The translations under genes and the position numbers were made by a program. Positions 42,814 to 51,032 of a stretch of DNA of 64,000 nucleotides are shown here, in pieces. The number at the start of each line of letters is the position of its first letter. The stretch's first letter is position 1. Origin of the DNA: RUG11241 sp964560085 (lineage in GTDB: Bacteria > Bacillota_I > Bacilli_A > RF39 > UBA660); contig CAZLKF010000001.1 in NCBI GenBank assembly GCA_964560085.1, forward strand, positions 62,001 to 126,000. Direction: 5' to 3'. The notes beneath the pieces were generated by a model. The model was not told where the DNA came from. It saw only the letters and a program-made list of their open reading frames with translations, and made no database searches.

Positions 42814-43959
42814 TTAAGACCACCTCGCTTCAATTAATGTGGCATAAACAACTAATCTTGTTTTGCTATAAATAAGTTCATCAAATGGATAACAAGTGTA
42901 TAAAATAAGAGTCTCTTTAGAAGCTGAAGACAATTTATTGTATTCATTTTCATTCAATATTTCTGTTTTTAGTACTTGATATTCAAATATACCATATGAT
43001 GTTTCAATTTTAATCAAATCATTAGTATTAATGTTTTTTAAATTGTGCAATAAATTTTTAGAATTATGACTGCTATAAATAATATTCTTCCCTTCACCTG
43101 GTAAACCAGATAAATTTGTATGCCCAATTCCTTTTTTTAATATTTCTTTAGAGTCACCATAAATAATTGGTAACTTAATATCTAAATCATTAATCGTTAA
43201 AGTTCCATAAGTTGAACCATAATTAGGTTTTGACAAGATTTTTTGATTATCAACCTTTATTTCAGCAAGTGGTGAAGATTCAATGATGCTCATTGTTTTG
43301 ACTAAACTATACATTTCATATATTTTGCTTCCAAACATATAATAAATGCTCAGTAAAATAACATTTAAGGAAATTATTATGATAAATGAGTTTTTAAATA
43401 CAAATTTTTTGTTTTTTTTGATAAACAATAAAACAATAAATAAAACAGTCAAAAACAATAGAACATATTTACCAATTATTACTTCTTTGGGAAATCCTAC
43501 ATAATTAAATTTTTTTAAATTTAATTCAAGTTTATCTACTAGCTTTCCATCTTCATATATATCAATTGTAGAATCACTATTATAAGTGATATTCGTATTC
43601 TTTTTTGGTAAATTAGGAGCTGAAAACAATAATTTTGAACTTGAAAATAAAGTATCATAAATATAATCTTTTACTTTAGAATCAATTTTATCTAAATCAT
43701 TAATACTACATATGTTGTTTTCCTTTATAGTGTTTAAGACTTGACTCAGATTCTTGTATAATGTATTGGCCAATGATTCATTTATTTCTTTTGCATCTAT
43801 TATTTTTGAATATGCATTAAAATATGTTTGATACATGTTTTCAGTTTCTTGATCACAGACAGTTTGATTTTTTACTAAAGAAACAATATCTTCTTTTGAG
43901 TAAGCAGATACAAAAAAAGGAAAACACAAAAAAAATATCAATACGAGTATCTTTTTCAT
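42814..43959 (-). CDS. sortase with long N-terminal extracellular region
   Basis: A 381-residue transpeptidase. Signal peptide 1-19; an extracellular helical region about 20-130; two membrane helices (about 138-160 and 170-190); then a sortase domain (about 225-378) with YGTLTINDLDIKLPIIYGD, the histidine in IIYSSHN (His298), the catalytic cysteine in LILYTC (Cys356) and the arginine KTR (Arg368). With a signal peptide and two helices the catalytic domain lies outside, as required. The architecture, with about 190 residues before the domain, is unusual. No LPxTG protein is seen in this window. The ATG overlaps the phosphatase stop. Confidence 0.87.
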   Translation of the reverse strand: MKKILVLIFFLCFPFFVSAYSKEDIVSLVKNQTVCDQETENMYQTYFNAYSKIIDAKEINESLANTLYKNLSQVLNTIKENNICSINDLDKIDSKVKDYIYDTLFSSSKLLFSAPNLPKKNTNITYNSDSTIDIYEDGKLVDKLELNLKKFNYVGFPKEVIIGKYVLLFLTVLFIVLLFIKKNKKFVFKNSFIIIISLNVILLSIYYMFGSKIYEMYSLVKTMSIIESSPLAEIKVDNQKILSKPNYGSTYGTLTINDLDIKLPIIYGDSKEILKKGIGHTNLSGLPGEGKNIIYSSHNSKNLLHNLKNINTNDLIKIETSYGIFEYQVLKTEILNENEYNKLSSASKETLILYTCYPFDELIYSKTRLVVYATLIEARWS

Positions 43960-44726
43960 TGTACTTTCCCTCTTATTCTTTTAAAAATATTGGTTTTTTC
44001 AATAATTGAAGTTTCTATTTTTACATTCTCAATTACTTTTAACCCATTTTTATTAAATATGGCATCGGCATAAGTAGTAGTAGTTAATTTAATACATTTC
44101 TTGTAAGCCTCATGCATTTTATCATAAGCATGTGATCTAGGCGAATGAATGTCACTACCAACAAATGAATAACATCTATGTTTAAGTATTTTTATAAATA
44201 ATTTTTTTGCTTTTTCGCCATAGTTTCCATATAAAGACATAAAATTGCCTTGAAAATATATTCCCCTCTTACACAACGAAAGAACTTTTTCAAAATCATT
44301 TTGAAAATAGTAATAACGTTCAGGGTGAGCAATAATTATTTGAAAACCATTTGATTGTAAATAGAATAAATAGCGATCCAAATCAGGATATTCATTATAA
44401 ACAGGTAATTCAATTAGAATGTAATTGGAATTTGCTAATGTAGCAATTTTATTGTCTTTAATCAAATCAATAATATTGTCACTAATATAAATCTCATTAC
44501 CTAAATATAAATTAACCTGTTTACTATATATTTCTTTTAATTGACTTAATAGTTGATTTTTTTGGGAATTATCTACTTCAAATGTTGACTCATCTACATA
44601 ATGGGAAGTTGCAAAAATATGATTTACCCCATTTTTGATGGCCGACTCAATGATCTTTTTGCTTTCATCTAATGAAGAAGCGCCATCATCAATGCCATAT
44701 AGAATATGAGAATGTAAATCAATCAT
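43956..44726 (-). CDS. cpsB: PHP-family tyrosine-protein phosphatase (CpsB/YwqE)
   Basis: A 256-residue metal-dependent phosphatase that removes phosphate from tyrosine kinases of capsule or exopolysaccharide systems. The PHP motifs are all present: DLHSHILYGIDDG at the start, ATSHYVDE, IIIAHPERYYYF and VGSDIHSPRSH. Length is normal. Its ATG overlaps the kinase stop by one base (TAATG), so kinase and phosphatase are produced together, as is usual. Confidence 0.94.
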   Translation of the reverse strand: MIDLHSHILYGIDDGASSLDESKKIIESAIKNGVNHIFATSHYVDESTFEVDNSQKNQLLSQLKEIYSKQVNLYLGNEIYISDNIIDLIKDNKIATLANSNYILIELPVYNEYPDLDRYLFYLQSNGFQIIIAHPERYYYFQNDFEKVLSLCKRGIYFQGNFMSLYGNYGEKAKKLFIKILKHRCYSFVGSDIHSPRSHAYDKMHEAYKKCIKLTTTTYADAIFNKNGLKVIENVKIETSIIEKTNIFKRIRGKVQ

Positions 44727-45403
44727 TATGAATAATACTTCCCATAATATTTATTTGTATAAGCACTACCATCACTATCAACACGATTTAAAACAACCCC
44801 AGAAATATTAGCTCCAACATTCAACAAAGCCTTTTTAGTATTTTGTAATAAATCTAATGGTGTAAGTTTAATTGAAGCAACAACAATCGTTGTATCAACT
44901 AATTTAGCCATTATAAGTGAATCAGTAAGACCAGTTACCGGTACACAATCATAAATTATAATGTCAAAATTTTCCTTAAATATTTCCATTAAAGCTTTAT
45001 TTTTATCACTAGCAATTAATTCAGCTGGATTGGGAGGAATTGTTCCCATAGGAATAAATGACAAATTCTTTATTTCAGTTTTTATAATATAATCACTAGC
45101 ATTACGAATATTATCAATTAATAAATTAGAGAATCCTTTATCACTGTTAACATTAAAAAGCTTATGTAAACGACCTCTACGCATATCACAATCAATTAGT
45201 AAAACTTTTTCCCCTACTTGGGCAAAAGCACAAGCTAAATTAACACTAGTAAAACTTTTCCCTTCACCTTGCATTGAACTAACAACAGCAATTGTTTTTA
45301 GTTTACCATCTACTTGTGAGAATTGTAAATTAGTTCTTAATGTTCTAAAACCTTCACTAACAACTGATTTCGGATTAGCAGCAACAACTAAATCATTATT
45401 CAT
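44726..45403 (-). CDS. cpsD: BY-kinase (CpsD/CapB-type tyrosine kinase)
   Basis: A 225-residue bacterial tyrosine kinase. SEGFRTLRTNLQFS precedes Walker A (SSMQGEGKSF), Walker A' LLIDCDMRRGRLHKLF and Walker B IIIYDCVPV; the C-terminal cluster YTNKYYGKYYS holds the autophosphorylated tyrosines. The CpsC-type protein encoded directly upstream would be its membrane activator and the PHP enzyme its phosphatase. In capsule loci this trio controls chain length; glycosyltransferases, flippase and polymerase genes are missing here, so the trio may control another surface process. Confidence 0.94.
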   Translation of the reverse strand: MNNDLVVAANPKSVVSEGFRTLRTNLQFSQVDGKLKTIAVVSSMQGEGKSFTSVNLACAFAQVGEKVLLIDCDMRRGRLHKLFNVNSDKGFSNLLIDNIRNASDYIIKTEIKNLSFIPMGTIPPNPAELIASDKNKALMEIFKENFDIIIYDCVPVTGLTDSLIMAKLVDTTIVVASIKLTPLDLLQNTKKALLNVGANISGVVLNRVDSDGSAYTNKYYGKYYS

Positions 45404-46089
45404 TTTCTAGCCTCCTTTTTAAGAGGAATAATTCCTAAAACTGGAAGACCAGTTTTCTCTTCTACTTCTTCTTTGCTTTTGATTGTTGTATCAAAATAAT
45501 AGATTACAAATACAACTGCACACGATAAAACAAATCCAATAAGAAGATAAATTATTATTTGTTTGATTAAATTAATATTATAAGGATTTTCTTCTAATTC
45601 AGCTTCATCAATAACATTGACATTTTTAATTTGATATATATTAACTATTTCATCACAAAAAGTATTAGCAACTTCATTAGCAATGTTCATTGCTAAAACA
45701 GGATCTTCATTTTTAACAGTAATCGAAATTATTTCTGTATCATTTTTTGAATCTACTGTAATTAAATTTCCTAATGTTCCAACTTCATATGATAAATCCA
45801 ATTTTTGAATTACTTTTTTTAATATCTTACGACTTTTCATTATTTCACGATAAGTTGAAACAAGTTTTTGATTTAAATTAATATCATTGGTCGTAATTGA
45901 ACTATTATTATTGTCATCAATTTCTGAAATATTAGCTAATAACAAAGTCGTCGAAGATTTATACATTGGTGTTTGAATAAAAAGAGAATATAATGATCCT
46001 AATAATCCAAAAAAAACAGTTATTAAAATTATGATTAATATTTTATTTAAAAAATATTTAAATAAGTCTTGTAAGTTGATTTCTTCCAT
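45400..46089 (-). CDS. cpsC: Wzz/CpsC-type chain-length regulator and kinase activator
   Basis: A 229-residue membrane protein with an N-terminal helix (about 18-40), an extracellular domain (VSTYREIMKSRKILKKVIQKLDL is typical of Wzz) and a second helix (about 170-192), ending in a cytoplasmic tail KTGLPVLGIIPLKKE that contacts the kinase. I use the ATG at 46089; one three codons earlier lies inside the AGAGGATG ribosome binding site. The gene overlaps the kinase start by 4 bases. Confidence 0.93.
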   Translation of the reverse strand: MEEINLQDLFKYFLNKILIIILITVFFGLLGSLYSLFIQTPMYKSSTTLLLANISEIDDNNNSSITTNDINLNQKLVSTYREIMKSRKILKKVIQKLDLSYEVGTLGNLITVDSKNDTEIISITVKNEDPVLAMNIANEVANTFCDEIVNIYQIKNVNVIDEAELEENPYNINLIKQIIIYLLIGFVLSCAVVFVIYYFDTTIKSKEEVEEKTGLPVLGIIPLKKEARK

Positions 46090-46167
46090 AATACACATCC
46101 TCTAAATAATTATATAACATGCTAATCTTTTTTTCAATCACAAGTATGTCAATTTTACGGGAATAAT

Positions 46168-46196
46168 AAAAAAGATTAAGAATTTTATTCTTAATC
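46168..46196 (-). terminator. terminator after the cohesin-like gene
   Basis: GATTAAGAAT and ATTCTTAATC form a 10-base-pair stem with a 3-base loop and T tail on the minus strand. It separates the cohesin/dockerin pair from the cpsC operon. Confidence 0.87.
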
Positions 46197-46204
46197 TTAA
46201 TTAA

Positions 46205-47341
46205 CTATATTTGTTTGCGATCGCGCAACGTAACCATATAAATTGTTTCTGATAAAGTTACGATTACTAAGATAATTGCTAATATTTTCCAAATGTTATT
46301 GTCTTTTTCTTCGCAAGTTTCACATTTCTCACAGACTTCACATTTTGTTTCGCCTTCAGCTCTCTTAACAATTACACGATAAATCTTCTTGTTTTGATCT
46401 TTATCAGTTACAGTAATTGAATAAGTATTTTCACCAACTGCTAAAGTATTAGGCCCCTCAGTTGTCTTATTTGATTCAGGATTAGCAAGTGTTGATGTGA
46501 TTTCAATCTTTGTTGTTTCATTAGGTACATTCACACGATATTCAGTTTTATTTGGATCAAAGTTAATAACATAGCCTTTAATTTCTAAAGAACCAAGATT
46601 ACAATTGGTGTCACTGACAACCGGTTTTGTTTCTGGCATTGTTGCATATATGTTATATACTTTTTTTGTACCATTTTCAGCTGTAACCGTTACAGCAATA
46701 GTATTTTTTCCTTCTTTTAAAGTAGTGTTTCCAGTAACTTTTACGGTTGCTTTTTCATCTTCAGCTGTTGCCGTAATTTTTAATGATGCTAAACCTGTAG
46801 GAATATCAATATTATAAGATGTAGTCTCTTTATCAAATGTTATAGGATATCCATCAATTGTTAAAGATGCTAAATAATTATTAGTTGATTTAGGTACAGC
46901 AACAGTTAAAACTTTAGTATAATCTTTTGCTTGATCATCAACATTTTTATCGCCATCTTTTACAGTTAATATAACATTTTTTAATACTAAATTAGCAGTT
47001 TCACCAACCGTAGCCGAAGTTTTAGCTTTTACTTTTATTTTTGCTAATACCCCTTTATTTGGAATTACTTTCTCAAGACTAATAACAGCAACTCCTGCTG
47101 GATTAGTTGATTTAATAATTGTTCCATATGAAGTTGTAGATTGATCAATTAAGATGTCAAAATTATCACTATTTAAGGTAAAATTAACTTGCCCACCATA
47201 TATTTTCTTATCTGAAGTAACAATTAGTGATAGTGTTGAAGTTTCACCTGGTGACAAAGATGTATTTCCACTTACACTAATAGTTGCAGCATTTACCATA
47301 AATGGAAACATTAAAGCTAATAATAATACAAATTTTTTCAT
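46205..47341 (-). CDS. membrane-anchored cohesin-like protein with cadherin-like domains
   Basis: A 378-residue type I surface protein. Signal peptide 1-18; a cohesin-like domain about 19-150 (ISVSGNTSLSPGETSTLSLIV, GGQVNFTLNSDNFDI, GVLAKIKVKAKTSATVGETANLVLKN); two cadherin-like beta-sandwich domains about 152-235 and 245-328; a Cys-rich stalk CEVCEKCETCEE; one membrane helix (about 348-370) and a basic end. Cohesins bind dockerins with high affinity in cellulosomes. The gene that precedes it by 3 bases encodes a dockerin, so the pair should meet at the cell surface. The cohesin match is by pattern only. Confidence 0.8.
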   Translation of the reverse strand: MKKFVLLLALMFPFMVNAATISVSGNTSLSPGETSTLSLIVTSDKKIYGGQVNFTLNSDNFDILIDQSTTSYGTIIKSTNPAGVAVISLEKVIPNKGVLAKIKVKAKTSATVGETANLVLKNVILTVKDGDKNVDDQAKDYTKVLTVAVPKSTNNYLASLTIDGYPITFDKETTSYNIDIPTGLASLKITATAEDEKATVKVTGNTTLKEGKNTIAVTVTAENGTKKVYNIYATMPETKPVVSDTNCNLGSLEIKGYVINFDPNKTEYRVNVPNETTKIEITSTLANPESNKTTEGPNTLAVGENTYSITVTDKDQNKKIYRVIVKRAEGETKCEVCEKCETCEEKDNNIWKILAIILVIVTLSETIYMVTLRDRKQI

Positions 47342-47344
47342 AAA

Positions 47345-48841
47345 TTACCTCCCTTGTTCTAAAGCCTTTCTAGCAATTTCCCATGCATCTGTTATTGTAA
47401 TATTGTCATTTTCATCTAAATCTGCAGCAATTAATTCATACTTATCAAATGTTCTAGCATTAAGCGAATAATAGGCTGCTTCAATCGCATCGGTAATTGT
47501 AATTCTAGCATTAGCATCAATATCACCTTTTACAACGACAACATAATTTTTCATAATTATATTATTTTCTAAAACATTTACTCTTGATTTTGTACCAACA
47601 ACTTGAGAATTCAGAAAGTCAAATCCTAAAGTCCCACTATTTTGATTAGCTAACAAAATATTACTTTGAAATTGTGTAGCTGTCAGAATTTTATCTAATA
47701 CCAACATTTCTGTTGCTCGATTTATGAATATATCTTCAGTTGGCTCTTCAACCAATTTAACATCATATTCTTCAATTATAATTTTTCCTTCTAAGTATGA
47801 AACAGCATCTTGAAGTTCTTTATCAGCTCTCTTTAATATATTGTTAATAAAATCATTTACAATATTTGAATCAATTTTGTTCATAATATCTTGAAGCTTT
47901 TTGTCAAATTTTTTATTAACATTATTTATTTGCTTCATCTTATCGTAAATATAAGCATTTTTACTAAGGACATTTGTTGAAGCATTAAGAGTATCATTAA
48001 CATCATCTCTTAAGATATCCCAACGATCAGCAACAAAGGAATTTAAGGGTTCTTGCAAATTAGCTTCACAAGTATCAAGTAGTGTTTTAAAATCGCTTCT
48101 AAATTTGGTTTTTAATTTGTTTAAAAGAAGTTCATCATTACCAATTAATTCTGCAAATACTTCTTGATAATCATCTAATGAATCATAAAATTTTGTTATT
48201 AATTCCGAAACAATTGTTCCCAAATCATCATATGTTTCAACTAAACTCATCAATTCATTATTAGTTAATGTCTGATAATAAGTGAGTTTTAAATCAACGA
48301 CTGTACTGAAGACATTGGATATAGTATTCAAAAGGTTCGTATAAGCAGGTTTTATCGTATCATAAGCATTGTTAAAAGCTTCATACATATCAAGTAAGCA
48401 CTCTAAGCACTCAGGATCTTCGGCAGTTATACTCATTTCATCAGCATTATCACTTATAAAATTTAATAAATCCAATTTAAAATCAACATAGTCATTTAGA
48501 AATTCATCGGCTCCAATAATATTTAAAGAATTAGCCGCAGCTACATAGTTTTTATTATTTAAAGCAGTTACTAATAAATGGATTGTTTCATCATATGAAT
48601 CTGATTGAATCTTTTCATTTATGTTATTTATCAAATTGTAATCTAAAACATTGCTAAATTCTGTTTTATATGTATTTAACCAATCTGATAAATTTTGTAT
48701 TTTATTCTTAGATTCTAGTGCAAAATTATCAATTTTGCCAATGTATTCATTTGTTTCTTCCGTTAAAGTTTTTGCTTTAACAAATGGTATGAAAACAAAT
48801 AATATCATGATTGTCATAAATAATTTAAATATTTTTTTCAT
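47345..48841 (-). CDS. secreted helical protein with C-terminal dockerin
   Basis: A 498-residue exported protein. Signal peptide 1-23; a long, almost purely helical region about 25-360 with no known domain; a short beta-rich segment about 365-435; and a dockerin at 439-498. The dockerin holds two calcium F-hands, D-x-D-x-N-x-R-x-T-x-x-D starting at 440 and D-x-D-x-N-x-N-x-T-x-x-D starting near 474, each followed by a helix, exactly the type I plan. No catalytic domain of a polysaccharide enzyme is present, unlike in cellulosomes. The cohesin gene follows after 3 bases. Confidence 0.85.
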   Translation of the reverse strand: MKKIFKLFMTIMILFVFIPFVKAKTLTEETNEYIGKIDNFALESKNKIQNLSDWLNTYKTEFSNVLDYNLINNINEKIQSDSYDETIHLLVTALNNKNYVAAANSLNIIGADEFLNDYVDFKLDLLNFISDNADEMSITAEDPECLECLLDMYEAFNNAYDTIKPAYTNLLNTISNVFSTVVDLKLTYYQTLTNNELMSLVETYDDLGTIVSELITKFYDSLDDYQEVFAELIGNDELLLNKLKTKFRSDFKTLLDTCEANLQEPLNSFVADRWDILRDDVNDTLNASTNVLSKNAYIYDKMKQINNVNKKFDKKLQDIMNKIDSNIVNDFINNILKRADKELQDAVSYLEGKIIIEEYDVKLVEEPTEDIFINRATEMLVLDKILTATQFQSNILLANQNSGTLGFDFLNSQVVGTKSRVNVLENNIIMKNYVVVVKGDIDANARITITDAIEAAYYSLNARTFDKYELIAADLDENDNITITDAWEIARKALEQGR

Positions 48842-48894
48842 CTACATCTCCTACTTTCATAAAAATTATACATCATTTTTAGGCAATTAGCAAT

Positions 48895-50925
48895 TTATGG
48901 TTTCAATTTTCTTAAATCCATTGAAACTCCTGAATTGCGATTGTAATTACCTGCCATATCTTGAATTGCATCTTTTCTTAATCTTATAAACATATAGTCA
49001 TTAAGTACCTCGGCTTTTCCAACATTAATTGTAATCATATAAGAATATTTCCTGGTACAAATTTCTTCAACACAATTAGATGTCGAACCAAGTGTTTCTC
49101 GGTTTGAAACATTTGAAACAATAGTTGGATCATCAGTTGACTCATTAAGTATTTGAATCTTATCAACCTCAAAATTTTTAATTGCCAGTTCATCATCTTC
49201 ACCAAGATAGTAATTATCAAGACAAGTCATTTTGTAATTTACAGTTTGAAAATCAGTTAATTCTTCTAATTGTACACGATAACCAGATGCATAACTAACG
49301 TTGGCTCCAGTTATAGCAGGGTTGGTATTATTGCATTCATTATTACTCGTACAATACAAGAACTCACAAGTCGGAAGTACAGTATCAATAATTATTACTG
49401 CAGCTTCGACTCTAGTTGATTCATTATTAGCAAAATCAATGGCCATCAACTCAACTATATATTTTCCATCAGCACTAAGAACTACTTCTAAACTGTCTTG
49501 CCTTTCACCATTAATATATATTACATAGGTGCTTACTCCGGATATATTATCAAAAGCTCCAGTGGGATTCGATAAAATTGCCGTTCCATTAGCATAATAA
49601 TATTTGTGTTCAATCGTTTGCCCATTGACTTCTTTAGCTTTTGTAACCATTTTATTTTTAACACCATCAGAGAAACTTACACGCAAATTAGCTTCTGATT
49701 CATATATTGGATTGCTTGCAGTTCCTGTATTTTTATAAAATGTTGGAGCTTCTTTATCAATATTTGTAATTTCATAATCAAAATAGTCATGTTCTTGATC
49801 TAAACTTGGACATTGTGACATGTCATATCTAATACCCAAATGATATTTCCCATTAGCTGATATTAAATTTTTCTCTTGTTCTATAGCCTGTTCTTTCGTA
49901 TACCAATCATAACCATTATAAGAAATATTATAATGGCCACACTCATTTTTATCATATAAAGCATCAATATTCATTGTCACATTTTGATTAGTCCAAGTAA
50001 ATTCACTCAAATTAGCATAACCAATCAAATTTTTATTTTTTGCTTTAACAAGTATTGTTATCACGAAAGTATTGGTGTTACCACTAGCATCACGGGCAGT
50101 ATATATAACATCATATATTCCGGCAATATTGCTTTTTCCTTCATAATTATTAACTACACTGCAACTAACAACTCGATCATTATCAGTAGCAGTACAAGTA
50201 GGAACATTATATATATCACCGACTAAACGAGTTATTTGGCGATTAGCACTTACGGTTATAACTGGTGGTGTATTATCTTCAACATTAATTATCCTTGTAA
50301 TTGTTGTTTTAAATTGTTTTCCATCAGTAGCATTTTTATTGATTGTGTATTTTCGGTAATATTGCCCGGTTTTTGAATACTTATTATCACTTTTTACTAA
50401 ATTGTCTTCAATAGTAAGTTCAAAGTCAATTCCTTCACTAAGTTCACTTCCATTACCATCTACAACTTTTATACCTGGAATTGATATTTCTGAGCCTATG
50501 CTTACATAATATGGTGAATCACCAATCAATGTCACACCTAATCCTTGCAAATCACAAGCATAGTTTGGCATTGATGTTTCAGCATCAAAATTGAAAGAAA
50601 ATGTCTTAGAATCACTTTTTGTTATTTCAATTATCAAGCTATCATCAAATTTTTCATCAGTCTTTGGATTTATAAAGTCATCTTTTAATAAACCAGCTCT
50701 TTTTAAATCACAAATAGTTATTTGCGTAGTTGAAGAAAAATTATCCACGTGTGAAATTGCATAAGTTCTACTCGCATCTATAACACTATCAATTTGTAGT
50801 TGATACAAATTCTCACCCGATTGTTTGACAATCGTCGATATTGAAAAAATCGCGATTAAACTTATCGTGACTAAAAGAACAATTACAGTTAATACTTCAA
50901 TCAAAGTAAAGGCATTTTTTTTCAT
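48895..50925 (-). CDS. oversized prepilin-like protein with Ig-like domains
   Basis: A 676-residue protein with a type IV prepilin signal: KKNA then FTLIEVLTVIVLLVTISLIAIF, with Glu at +5 and cleavage expected after Ala5. A pilin-like part to about 130 is followed by a spacer and an Ig-like (HYR/DUF5011-type) domain near 210-290, then beta-rich regions with cysteine pairs to the end. Normal pilins have 130-200 residues, so this is a minor or tip pilin carrying an adhesin-sized head. The prepilin peptidase at 62.4 kb would process it. AGGTGAG precedes the ATG. Confidence 0.83.
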   Translation of the reverse strand: MKKNAFTLIEVLTVIVLLVTISLIAIFSISTIVKQSGENLYQLQIDSVIDASRTYAISHVDNFSSTTQITICDLKRAGLLKDDFINPKTDEKFDDSLIIEITKSDSKTFSFNFDAETSMPNYACDLQGLGVTLIGDSPYYVSIGSEISIPGIKVVDGNGSELSEGIDFELTIEDNLVKSDNKYSKTGQYYRKYTINKNATDGKQFKTTITRIINVEDNTPPVITVSANRQITRLVGDIYNVPTCTATDNDRVVSCSVVNNYEGKSNIAGIYDVIYTARDASGNTNTFVITILVKAKNKNLIGYANLSEFTWTNQNVTMNIDALYDKNECGHYNISYNGYDWYTKEQAIEQEKNLISANGKYHLGIRYDMSQCPSLDQEHDYFDYEITNIDKEAPTFYKNTGTASNPIYESEANLRVSFSDGVKNKMVTKAKEVNGQTIEHKYYYANGTAILSNPTGAFDNISGVSTYVIYINGERQDSLEVVLSADGKYIVELMAIDFANNESTRVEAAVIIIDTVLPTCEFLYCTSNNECNNTNPAITGANVSYASGYRVQLEELTDFQTVNYKMTCLDNYYLGEDDELAIKNFEVDKIQILNESTDDPTIVSNVSNRETLGSTSNCVEEICTRKYSYMITINVGKAEVLNDYMFIRLRKDAIQDMAGNYNRNSGVSMDLRKLKP

Positions 50926-51001
50926 AACTCACCTATTCTAAGAATATTTTAACACAAACTAAGATAAATATAAAGAATTCTTTGTAAATGTACTATCAAT
51001 T

Positions 51002-51032
51002 AAAAAAGAAAAATAAATTTATTTTTCTTTTT
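51002..51032 (-). terminator. AT-only hairpin after the ABC exporter gene
   Basis: A 15-base palindrome of A, T and one G/C pair around the stop at 51019; a weak terminator at best. Confidence 0.4.

Noticed and set aside
46205..47341. LPxTG-like sequence MPETK as a sortase signal
   Set aside because: It lies in the middle of the protein between two domains, not before a C-terminal helix and basic tail.
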